Below are positions 1 through 4,393 of a stretch of DNA of 8,516 bases, in pieces. Within the stretch, counting starts at the first letter, position 1. Each line of letters opens with the position of its first letter. A program made the position numbers and the translations under genes. The notes below the pieces were generated by a model. It did not search any database and had not been told where the DNA came from. It saw only the letters and a list, made by a program, of their open reading frames with translations. Origin of the DNA: UBA1081 sp964454355 (GTDB taxonomy: Bacteria > Bacillota > Clostridia > Oscillospirales > Acutalibacteraceae); NCBI GenBank assembly GCA_964454355.1, contig CAYVTA010000087.1, positions 1-8,516 on the forward strand. Reading direction: 5' to 3'.

Positions 1-38
1 TATTATAGCATATATCTGCTTTAAAAGCAACAAAATTT

Positions 39-55
39 TTATTTTGTGGCGTTCG
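39..55 (+). repeat. Left copy of 17-bp direct repeat, candidate attL core
   Basis: The 17-mer TTATTTTGTGGCGTTCG occurs here and again at 8462-8478. On the outer side of this copy the sequence forms a palindrome, ACAAAAT-TTTT-ATTTTGT (30-47), half of it in the presumed host flank. It does not resemble the bacterial dif consensus well enough to call a XerCD site. Its role as an attachment core is inferred from its position around a complete phage genome. Confidence 0.6.
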
Positions 56-59
56 CCCT

Positions 60-79
60 TTTGAATATCAATATTCAAA
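60..79. repeat. Palindrome beside the left repeat
   Basis: TTTGAATAT (60-68) and ATATTCAAA (71-79) form a perfect 9-bp inverted repeat with a 2-bp centre, just inside the left 17-bp repeat. It has no T-tract and is AT-rich, so a terminator role is unlikely. It could be a recombinase or accessory-protein binding site on the phage side of the attachment region, or a cruciform used in the ssDNA stage. Confidence 0.5.
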
Positions 80-89
80 GCGGACATAG

Positions 90-118
90 CCCCTAGCCTC
101 CCCGGCTAGGGGTTTCTT
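90..118 (+). terminator. Terminator-type hairpin (+)
   Basis: CCCCTAGCC (90-98) pairs perfectly with GGCTAGGGG (104-112) around a 5-nt loop and is followed by TTTCTTC. The stem is strong and the T-tract short. In the circular phage this lies about 130 bp after the weaker hairpin that ends the virion operon, so it would act as a second stop for rightward transcription. In filamentous phages such hairpins can also serve on the ssDNA. Confidence 0.55.
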
Positions 119-146
119 CATGCCCTCACGGCCTGACACATGACCT

Positions 147-174
147 TGACACAACCGAAACGGCCCTTGTGTCA
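147..174 (+). other. Hairpin ahead of first 246-bp copy
   Basis: TGACACAA (147-154) and TTGTGTCA (167-174) form a perfect 8-bp stem around a 12-nt loop. Flanking CACA (137-140) and TGTG (175-178) can extend it past a 6-nt bulge. No T-tract follows, so it is not a terminator. Its role is unknown. Confidence 0.5.
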
Positions 175-208
175 TGTGCCATGGACACCCTACCACGACC
201 ACCACGGC

Positions 209-454
209 CCCCGGTGTTCTGCCCACGCCTCCCACGACCATAGCGAAGCTGGGAGCCGACGGTACAGTCTCCCGTGGGTGCTGTGCGCCTCACTCGGCGG
301 TCCTGAACTAGCTAGGGCCACTGTACCATGTCGGACAATAGCCCGGTTCCTTGTGGCCCGGATTAGGGGCTACCAGCCTCTGCCCAGCCTCCGATGACCT
401 GACATCCCACTCTGGCTACCGTGCGCCCCTGCGCCCAGCTTGCCTTATGCTGTT
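209..454 (+). repeat. 246-bp GC-rich structured repeat, copy 1
   Basis: This copy is identical base for base to 551-796, offset by 342 bp. Several stems can be read by eye. CTCCCA/TGGGAG (229-234/250-255) encloses the mini-hairpin AGCGAAGCT. A 12-bp stem with a 2-nt bulge pairs 256-267 with 321-334 and encloses two further hairpins (274-293 and 299-319). AGGGGCT/AGCCTCT (365-371/375-381) closes a 3-nt loop. The wobble positions in these stems (277/290, 279/287, 301/317, 367/379) are all G-T on the + strand, so the folding strand is probably +, as RNA or as packaged ssDNA. I do not recognise it as a known RNA family. Confidence 0.85.
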
Positions 455-550
455 GCCTATCTCCGCCGCCATCAGGCGGACGGCGGTACGGCCTCCCGGC
501 ATAGTGGTGTCGGGTGCCGGGCTACAGCGAAGCGACAGGGCGGCTTAGGG
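455..550 (+). other. Hairpin-rich spacer between the 246-bp copies
   Basis: This 96-bp spacer holds CCGCC/GGCGG (463-467/475-479), with an alternative CCGCCG/CGGCGG pairing (463-468/481-486), then a 7-bp CCCGGCA/TGCCGGG stem (495-501/515-521) and a third GCGAAGC heptamer (527-533). It is not a copy of the flanking repeat but shares its GC-rich, structured character, so the whole block from 209 to 796 may be one structural unit. Confidence 0.5.
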
Positions 551-796
551 CCCCGGTGTTCTGCCCACGCCTCCCACGACCATAGCGAAGCTGGGAGCCG
601 ACGGTACAGTCTCCCGTGGGTGCTGTGCGCCTCACTCGGCGGTCCTGAACTAGCTAGGGCCACTGTACCATGTCGGACAATAGCCCGGTTCCTTGTGGCC
701 CGGATTAGGGGCTACCAGCCTCTGCCCAGCCTCCGATGACCTGACATCCCACTCTGGCTACCGTGCGCCCCTGCGCCCAGCTTGCCTTATGCTGTT
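551..796 (+). repeat. 246-bp GC-rich structured repeat, copy 2
   Basis: An exact duplicate of 209-454 with the same stems. Perfect identity over 246 bp of non-coding DNA implies a recent duplication, ongoing homogenisation or an assembly artefact. The bases outside both ends differ from those outside copy 1, so the repeat boundaries are sharp. GCGAAGC recurs at 585-591. Confidence 0.85.
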
Positions 797-820
797 TCCT
801 TTCAAAGTGATAGCGTGGAC

Positions 821-993
821 GTCGGCCTTGAGCGTTTCCACTTTTTGACTACGAGGACTGTTTGAGCAGCCGATTAAGTAACGGTCACAATAATTTAGCA
901 ATCAAGGCGCATTTTTTTCTGCGCCCTAAATTGTTGTGACTGTTACCGGCTGCGAGTTCCGCAGTGGCAAAAATGGAAATGTTCAAGGTCGGC
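821..993 (+). other. Long imperfect fold-back, candidate packaging signal or ssDNA origin
   Basis: The two halves pair almost along their full length. 821-847 pairs with 968-993 (26 pairs, one bulged C at 841). 848-859 pairs with 955-965 (one mismatch, one bulge). GCAGCCG (866-872) pairs with CGGCTGC (947-953). 878-898 pairs with 926-946 (21 pairs). GGCGCA (906-911) pairs with TGCGCC (920-925) around a T-rich 8-nt loop. That is roughly 71 pairs with bulges at 860-865, 873-877 and 899-905. Seven pairs are G-T on the + strand (822/992, 825/989, 832/982, 834/980, 856/958, 883/941, 891/933) and only one position is A-C. This bias points to a structure maintained on the + strand, the one expected in virions. 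Ff phages place their packaging hairpin after the virion genes. A decayed fold-back transposable element is the main alternative. Confidence 0.6.
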
Positions 994-1076
994 AAGCCGG
1001 ATCGTTTTGTTTGTTTGCCACGCTTATGTCTTGTCTTGTTATGTTTGAATCACTTCTTGATTCTTCTCCCCTATCC

Positions 1077-1361
1077 TCAGCCCCTCCCCTCTTTCATATT
1101 GGTCCATTGATTGATCCATGCTTGTACGATATCGTTGCTATATTCTTCAGTTTTGCACATAAATTCAATATCACTGACCGATGTTCTGCTAATAGCTGCT
1201 TCAAAGCTGATGTAATGCCCACATGATTTAGCGTATTCTATAAATCCATCTATTTCTTTTCGGGGAAAATAGCCGATGTAGTAATTGGGTCCTGTCCAGA
1301 TCGTGCAGATATATGCGTCTTTTGTTTCGCAGACTAAATGTACATCTTTTTTGTATTGCAT
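1077..1361 (-). CDS. Hypothetical protein, 94 aa
   Basis: I do not recognise this protein. It is a small soluble-looking mixed alpha/beta protein with two cysteines in its C-terminal half, no signal peptide and no membrane segment. The N-terminal part (KKDVHLVCETKDAYICTIW) reads as alternating beta strands, followed by a GYFPRKE turn and helices rich in acidic and aromatic residues. The start follows AAGAGGT with usual spacing and lies 4 bp after the stop of the upstream gene, so it is the last gene of a three-gene minus-strand operon. The position, opposite to the replication and virion genes next to the repressor side, is where small phages carry accessory or host-takeover genes. No function can be assigned. 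Confidence 0.75.
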   Translation of the reverse strand: MQYKKDVHLVCETKDAYICTIWTGPNYYIGYFPRKEIDGFIEYAKSCGHYISFEAAISRTSVSDIEFMCKTEEYSNDIVQAWINQWTNMKEGRG

Positions 1362-1365
1362 TATT

Positions 1366-1602
1366 CTACCTCTTTTCTTCTGTTGCCACGATGGTCAACT
1401 GTTCTGCCAGCTCCCAGTCGATCACGTTCGCGATGCAGTCGATCACGGCCTGGGCCGTTTCCTCGTTTTCGGTCTTGTAGGCGTAGATTTCGCAGGTAGT
1501 CCACTCGGTATGCTCGGTGTAGTTGTTGGCGTTGCAGCCGATCCCCAGTCCCTGGAGCATCATGCCGGGCCGGTCTACGCGCTTGATCAGGTATTTTGCC
1601 AT
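1366..1602 (-). CDS. Hypothetical protein, 78 aa
   Basis: Unrecognised small cytosolic protein and second gene of the minus-strand operon. The start is supported by GGGAGGG about 7 nt upstream. The first residues (MAKYLIKRVDRPG) resemble a beta strand, a central stretch contains NANNYTEHTEW, and the second half looks helical (ENEETAQAVIDCIANVIDWE). It has three cysteines but no CxxC zinc pattern. It ends 4 bp before the next start, so translation of the two is probably coupled. GC content is higher here than in the 94-aa gene that follows, hinting at separate origins for these cargo genes. Confidence 0.75.
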   Translation of the reverse strand: MAKYLIKRVDRPGMMLQGLGIGCNANNYTEHTEWTTCEIYAYKTENEETAQAVIDCIANVIDWELAEQLTIVATEEKR

Positions 1603-1620
1603 TCTTAGTCCCTCCCCCTC

Positions 1621-1812
1621 TTATTCGTTGTCCATCAGTCCTAGCAGGTAGGACAGCACGCATTTAAAATCGCTTGCTTTTGCCGATGCTACCAAAGCAT
1701 GCTGATATTTACCGGAGTTTTCATAGTCCATGGCTGCTTTCCGATTGCGGTCAATATTTTCGTTCAGGTAGTTAATGAGCAACTGTGTTTTCTGTGCGTT
1801 TAACTCTTTCAT
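1621..1812 (-). CDS. Hypothetical alpha-helical protein, 63 aa
   Basis: First gene of the three-gene minus-strand operon. It starts after a clear GGGAGG box. The product is short and predicted almost entirely helical: an N-terminal helix with LLINYLNENIDRNRKAAMDYENS, a short break at GKYQ, then a second helix with ASDFKCVLSYLLGLM. A two-helix hairpin such as a small adaptor or antirepressor-like protein is plausible on shape alone, but no family is recognisable. The stop is 18 bp before the next start. Upstream lies a hairpin-rich leader and the terminator of the repressor operon, so this operon should have its own promoter, which I could not identify convincingly. Confidence 0.75.
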   Translation of the reverse strand: MKELNAQKTQLLINYLNENIDRNRKAAMDYENSGKYQHALVASAKASDFKCVLSYLLGLMDNE

Positions 1813-1840
1813 GGTGGTATCCTCCCAAAATATTTTGTTT

Positions 1841-1892
1841 GCGCTAGCGGAGCGCCTCGCGCTTCGCTTGTCTCCCCCGTAGCGCGCCGGGG
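1841..1892 (-). promoter_or_regulatory. Hairpin-rich leader of the minus-strand accessory operon
   Basis: The stretch between the terminator and the first accessory gene holds GC-rich inverted repeats: CCCCG/CGGGG (1875-1879/1888-1892) and two that exclude each other, GCGCT/AGCGC (1841-1845/1851-1855) and AGCGC/GCGCT (1851-1855/1859-1863). The minus strand also contains GCGAAGC (1861-1867). These hairpins start about 12 bp upstream of the ribosome binding site, so they could form a leader attenuator, or a hairpin used in ssDNA replication. No confident -35/-10 pair was found. Confidence 0.35.
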
Positions 1893-1944
1893 ACGAAATT
1901 GCAATAGAGTATTTTTAGGACCGTGGAATAAGCGCACACCGCAT

Positions 1945-1973
1945 AAAAAAAGATCGCCCCTCGGGGCGATCTT
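1945..1973 (-). terminator. Rho-independent terminator of the repressor operon (-)
   Basis: AAGATCGCCC (1950-1959) pairs with GGGCGATCTT (1964-1973) around a CTCG loop. Read on the minus strand the 10-bp stem is followed directly by seven T's (complement of 1945-1951). On + the hairpin is followed only by a mixed AT stretch, so it acts mainly leftward, ending the transcript that carries the repressor and the DUF2726-type gene. Confidence 0.9.
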
Positions 1974-2035
1974 AATATTTAAATCAAAAGCGCATTATGC
2001 CGCGAAAGCCTGAAAATACGGCATTGCAATTTTGG

Positions 2036-2122
2036 CACCGGTGTGATACCCCGCGTGGTCCAGCGGTAAGACGCTGGTCGCCCATCGCAATGGGCGAAAT
2101 CCCTTTCCCCGCCTGCAGGCGG
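2036..2122. other. Run of GC-rich perfect hairpins downstream of the DUF2726-type gene
   Basis: Four perfect inverted repeats follow one another: CACCGGTG (2036-2043), CCAGCG/CGCTGG (2060-2065/2072-2077), TCGCCCA/TGGGCGA (2078-2084/2091-2097) and the 14-bp palindrome CCGCCTGCAGGCGG (2109-2122). None has a T-tract. The part from 2057 to 2100 superficially resembles tRNA D and T arms, but no acceptor stem can be formed. The block sits between the stop of the minus-strand gene and its terminator, so it would be part of that mRNA's 3' end, or a structured site on the phage ssDNA. Confidence 0.5.
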
Positions 2123-2124
2123 CG

Positions 2125-2652
2125 TTATCCAATCGTAGCGTCTTTAATTGGTTGCTCCGGTGTTGGTCCCAGAACTGCATCCATGGCTTCTGCAGCAGCA
2201 TCGTCAAATCGGTGGATGTGCACGATCTTGTAACCGGCGCTGGTCAGTGCTGCATCGACGAATGCGTCACGTTCCTGGCGGTCAGCTCGTCCATGGGTGT
2301 AATCGTCCAGTTCGATGATCAGCTTGACGTGCATTTCCGGGTCGCATAGTACGAAATCGACGTGCTTTGCTTTGATACGGTTAAATTGCTTCTGCCAGTC
2401 TTTTTTGTCTTTCCAGGCCTTCGGCTCTATCAGATCTGCAAGCCGGATTTTCGGACATATGACCAGGCCGTGCGCAGCAGCATATTCGCGCATGCCCATG
2501 TAATTCTTCCATTCGTATTTCGTCAGCAGCATTTTGGCATCGTATTGAACATCTGCGGCGTCCACTTTTTCGGGCATATCTTTGACCCATTCCTCCAGGA
2601 TGTTCGCAAGTACAAATAAGACTATGCAGATGATGATACCAGTCCAGCCCAT
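2125..2652 (-). CDS. Membrane-anchored DUF2726-type (nuclease-like fold) protein, 175 aa
   Basis: An N-terminal hydrophobic segment (residues 4-20, IIICIVLFVLANI) probably anchors the protein in the membrane with the rest in the cytosol. The body matches the pattern of DUF2726 proteins: LLTKYEWKNY (43-51) and REYAAAHGLVICPKIRLADL (55-74), then KHVDFVLCDP (97-105), LIIELDDYTHGR (111-122), and the final GYKIVHIHRF. The spacing of Asp99, Glu114 and Asp116 resembles a PD-(D/E)XK-type nuclease core, which has been proposed for this family; the usual Lys is replaced by Asp. Substrate and role are unknown. The start lies 3 bp after the repressor stop, preceded by GGGAGGG, so it is co-transcribed with the repressor and expressed in the lysogen. 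That context suggests a function in the prophage state, such as superinfection exclusion, which is inference. Confidence 0.75.
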   Translation of the reverse strand: MGWTGIIICIVLFVLANILEEWVKDMPEKVDAADVQYDAKMLLTKYEWKNYMGMREYAAAHGLVICPKIRLADLIEPKAWKDKKDWQKQFNRIKAKHVDFVLCDPEMHVKLIIELDDYTHGRADRQERDAFVDAALTSAGYKIVHIHRFDDAAAEAMDAVLGPTPEQPIKDATIG

Positions 2653-2655
2653 TAG

Positions 2656-2874
2656 TTATTTCCCTCCCCTTTTGTTGTTTGATAGGCCTGTAATGTAGTC
2701 CATTGATACTTTGTAGAATTTTGCAAGTGTGATTGCATGGTGTAAGGGCATCTCTCGGTCGCCACGTTCCCAAAGGGAATATGTTTGCTGTGTTGTGTCG
2801 AGTAATTTTGCAATGTCACTTTGTTTTAGATCTTTATCTTCTCGCAGATCTTTGAACCGCTGGTAATAGTACAT
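2656..2874 (-). CDS. Cro/C1-type (XRE family) repressor, 72 aa
   Basis: A single-domain helix-turn-helix protein. The helices fit the family: FKDLREDKDLKQSDIAKLL (7-25), recognition helix around TTQQTYSLWERGDR (27-40), then MPLHHAITLAKFYKVSMDYITGLS (42-65), the usual closing pattern of HTH_3 proteins. The chosen start gives MYYYQRF and is preceded by AGGAGGGG at 5-nt spacing; an upstream in-frame ATG at 2907 has no such site and would sit inside the operator. There is no protease or dimerisation domain, so induction by RecA-driven self-cleavage is unlikely. The gene is divergent from the replication genes across three operator-like repeats, so it probably represses the rightward promoter and controls its own expression. 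Confidence 0.9.
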   Translation of the reverse strand: MYYYQRFKDLREDKDLKQSDIAKLLDTTQQTYSLWERGDREMPLHHAITLAKFYKVSMDYITGLSNNKRGGK

Positions 2875-2898
2875 TGTATCCCCTCCTGAAATCACAGT

Positions 2899-2976
2899 AT
2901 CATACACACGAAAAAATGTATTGACTTTACATACAAACGTGTGTAAGATAAGGGTACATACATTCGTGTGTATGAT
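2899..2976. promoter_or_regulatory. Three operator-like repeats in the divergent control region
   Basis: ATCATACACACGAA (2899-2912) is exactly repeated in inverted orientation as TTCGTGTGTATGAT (2963-2976). A third, related site lies between them (ACGTGTGTAAGAT, 2937-2949, on +). The two right-hand sites each form an imperfect dyad of the type CATACA-N-CGTGTGTA. The middle copy lies across the -10 region of the rightward promoter, the right copy around its start point, and the left copy over a TATGAT that could be the -10 of the repressor promoter. This is the expected layout for binding by the adjacent HTH repressor. Binding itself is inferred. Confidence 0.75.
2921..2949 (+). promoter_or_regulatory. 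Sigma-70 promoter for the replication and virion genes (+)
   Basis: TTGACT (2921-2926), a 17-bp spacer and TAAGAT (2944-2949) make a near-consensus promoter. The leader continues to AAGGAGG (2987-2993) and the ATG at 3003. Operator-like repeats lie on the -10 region and just downstream, so the promoter is probably silenced in the lysogen. No comparably good promoter was found further right, so this one may drive the whole + strand block. Confidence 0.8.
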
Positions 2977-3002
2977 GAATAATTTTAAGGAGGCAAAAAC
3001 AA

Positions 3003-3263
3003 ATGGAAAAAGTTAAAGTCCTCGGCGTGAAACACGTTGCTTTCGTGAACGAGGAAACCGGGGAGCAGATCTCAGGTAGTCAGCTGTGGCTGGGCGCTGA
3101 GACGCCCGATGAGGCATGGAATGGCAATGAGGTATTCAAGATCTGGTTCCCTGAAGGTAACGCCCTCAAGCCGACAGTGGACGCCCTGGAGCCCTACCAG
3201 GACATTGAAGTCAGGTTTGACCGCAGGGGCAAAAAGATCCTGGAGATCAATTTGCAGGTGTAA
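3003..3263 (+). CDS. Probable ssDNA-binding protein (pV-like), 86 aa
   Basis: First gene behind the rightward promoter, with an excellent AAGGAGG site. The protein is small, soluble and dominated by predicted beta strands (KVLGVKHVAFVNEETGEQ near the start, then SQLWLGAE, EVFKIWFPEG, IEVRFDRRGKKILEINLQV), compatible with an OB-like barrel. It has aromatic residues on the strands (Trp29, Trp39, Phe45, Trp48) and basic residues near the C terminus. Filamentous phages commonly encode a small beta-barrel ssDNA-binding protein next to rep; it coats progeny single strands and switches replication toward packaging. Position, size and fold support the call, but there is no diagnostic motif, so it stays an inference. 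Confidence 0.55.
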   Translation: MEKVKVLGVKHVAFVNEETGEQISGSQLWLGAETPDEAWNGNEVFKIWFPEGNALKPTVDALEPYQDIEVRFDRRGKKILEINLQV

Positions 3264-3298
3264 TTCCTGCGTGGCAGTTGTTTGACAATTAGTAGGAA
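3264..3298 (+). other. Nested hairpin after the ssb-like gene, candidate replication origin element
   Basis: TTCCTGC (3264-3270) pairs with GTAGGAA (3292-3298), with one G-T pair, and inside it TTGT (3278-3281) pairs with ACAA (3285-3288). It begins directly at the stop codon of the ssb-like gene. It has no T-tract. Rolling-circle initiators usually nick at or near a hairpin close to rep, so it is one of two candidates for the plus-strand origin. Confidence 0.4.
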
Positions 3299-3335
3299 CG
3301 TCGTGATGACAGTCCCGAAGAATGTGGTAGTTTAA

Positions 3336-3370
3336 GCCGCAGATCCGCGCCGCAGGCGCGGATCTGGGGC
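3336..3370 (+). other. Very stable hairpin upstream of rep
   Basis: CAGATCCGCGCC (3340-3351) and GGCGCGGATCTG (3355-3366) form a perfect 12-bp stem around GCA. After one mismatch, GCC (3336-3338) and GGC (3368-3370) add three more pairs. The following bases (ACTCGACTCC) are not a T-tract, so a Rho-independent terminator is unlikely. Lying 35 bp before the rep start, it could be the Rep binding or nicking hairpin, or a structure that reduces rep expression relative to the first gene. Confidence 0.6.
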
Positions 3371-3405
3371 ACTCGACTCCTTAACATTTTACGGGAGGAA
3401 AAAGC

Positions 3406-4344
3406 ATGAGTCACGATGCGGGAACCGTGTACTATGTATCATCGGCTGGCCCGGATCGTGACCATGCTGTCTGGCGTTATACGGATCAGATCTACAAGAT
3501 CGTGCAGTTTTATACGGTTCGTGTCCGCTATGGTCCAGGCCCGAAAGGTGAACAAAAACACTATGATACTAAATTGGCAAGTAGTATTGCCAGATCGGAA
3601 CGTGTGATCTTGGAGAAGGCACTGTGCAATCATTGGGAATGGTTCTGTACTTTTACGATTTCCGAAAAAAAAGCCGACAGACGTGATCTGGCGGCTTGGT
3701 GGGGCAAGTTCTCACAATGGCTGAGGGATCAGCGGAAAAAAGGTTTTGATATCCGGTACCTGCTTGTACCGGAGCGACACAAGGACGGCTCCTGGCACGC
3801 TCACGGGCTTCTGGCGGGCGTTCCTGAGGCTGAATTGGTAACGTTCCGGGAATTGGATGAACAGGGTTACCGGACTGCAGCAGGGCGCAGGCTGCCCAGA
3901 AAGCTGATCAAGTCCGGATACTATAACTGGACGGCTTATCAGGAAAAGTTTGGTTTCTGCTCCCTGGGTAAGATCCGCAATCCAGTTGCGACCGGATTCT
4001 ATATGACCAAGTACATCACCAAAGATCATGACCGGATGGTTACGGATGTAGGGCTGCATAGCTATTATGTCAGCCGTGGGCTTGCCGGAGCTGTGAAGCA
4101 TGTTGATTTCCTTGGCCGTGATCCCTGGATAGACAATCTCTTGGTGAACAAGTATGATTTCTGCGCCACTGGTATGACCCATGTAAAGCATGGTTTGGAT
4201 TGGACGTTTCTGCTTGATCAGGCGAATTTTGACCAGTTCCAGTCGTTGGATTTTGGCGCCGTCGCTGCCTGCGGTGAATTGGAACCGGCAGCTTCGGAAG
4301 CGGATGATTACTATGAGTTTGAACAATTGGTGCTTAAAATGTGA
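3406..4344 (+). CDS. Rolling-circle replication initiator (HUH endonuclease), 312 aa
   Basis: This enzyme nicks one strand at the plus-strand origin, stays covalently attached through a tyrosine and starts rolling-circle synthesis. Motif I is FCTFTIS (80-86). Motif II, the HUH metal-binding site, is WHAHG (130-134, His131 and His133), following YLLVPERHKDG. Motif III is YMTKYITK (199-206), with Tyr199 and Tyr203 as possible catalytic tyrosines and Lys206 downstream. The length fits single-domain phage and plasmid initiators of the G2P/Rep type, and no helicase domain is present, so a host helicase is needed. The start is supported by GGGAGG at 3393-3398. It follows the ssb-like gene after a structured gap of 142 bp. 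The C-terminal tail is acidic (SEADDYYEFEQ) and not conserved in a way I can name. Confidence 0.92.
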   Translation: MSHDAGTVYYVSSAGPDRDHAVWRYTDQIYKIVQFYTVRVRYGPGPKGEQKHYDTKLASSIARSERVILEKALCNHWEWFCTFTISEKKADRRDLAAWWGKFSQWLRDQRKKGFDIRYLLVPERHKDGSWHAHGLLAGVPEAELVTFRELDEQGYRTAAGRRLPRKLIKSGYYNWTAYQEKFGFCSLGKIRNPVATGFYMTKYITKDHDRMVTDVGLHSYYVSRGLAGAVKHVDFLGRDPWIDNLLVNKYDFCATGMTHVKHGLDWTFLLDQANFDQFQSLDFGAVAACGELEPAASEADDYYEFEQLVLKM

Positions 4345-4393
4345 TTCCCTGGCTATGCCGGTGATCAAAAAAATACGAAAGGAGAATGGAATC

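Larger units (their letters stand above)
56..1076. other. Long non-coding region rich in secondary structure
   Basis: About 1 kb without a credible gene. Open frames in it lack ribosome binding sites, and the longest run straight through the repeated DNA. From about 120 to 800 it is markedly GC-rich compared with the coding regions. It contains, in order, a palindrome, a terminator hairpin, a hairpin at 147-174, two identical 246-bp copies, a 96-bp spacer full of hairpins, and the long fold-back at 821-993. From 994 to 1076 it is T-rich, with only a small GAATCA/TGATTC hairpin (1047-1063). Its position after the virion genes in the circular form matches the intergenic region of Ff-type phages, which holds the packaging signal and replication origins. 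Its function here is inferred. Confidence 0.65.

Noticed and set aside
1..55. dif-type XerCD site at the left repeat
   Set aside because: The sequence lacks the recognisable 11-6-11 arm pattern; the similarity is only AT-richness.
140..739. Two + strand open frames ending in the same 63 residues
   Set aside because: They run through the duplicated GC-rich non-coding repeat, have no ribosome binding site, and share sequence only because the DNA is duplicated.
209..796. CRISPR-like array
   Set aside because: Only two copies, each 246 bp, with one spacer and no cas genes; this is a direct duplication.
1047..1063. Terminator for the minus-strand accessory operon
   Set aside because: GAATCA/TGATTC can form a hairpin, but on the minus strand it is followed by an A-rich stretch instead of T's.
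2050..2116. A tRNA gene
   Set aside because: D-arm and T-arm resemblance exists, but the bases before and after cannot form an acceptor stem, the T-loop is one base short and the anticodon stem-loop has a 7-bp stem with 6-nt loop.
4190..4393. N-terminal extension of the coat protein into rep
   Set aside because: The frame is open, but the signal peptide and AAAGGAG site place the start at 4394.
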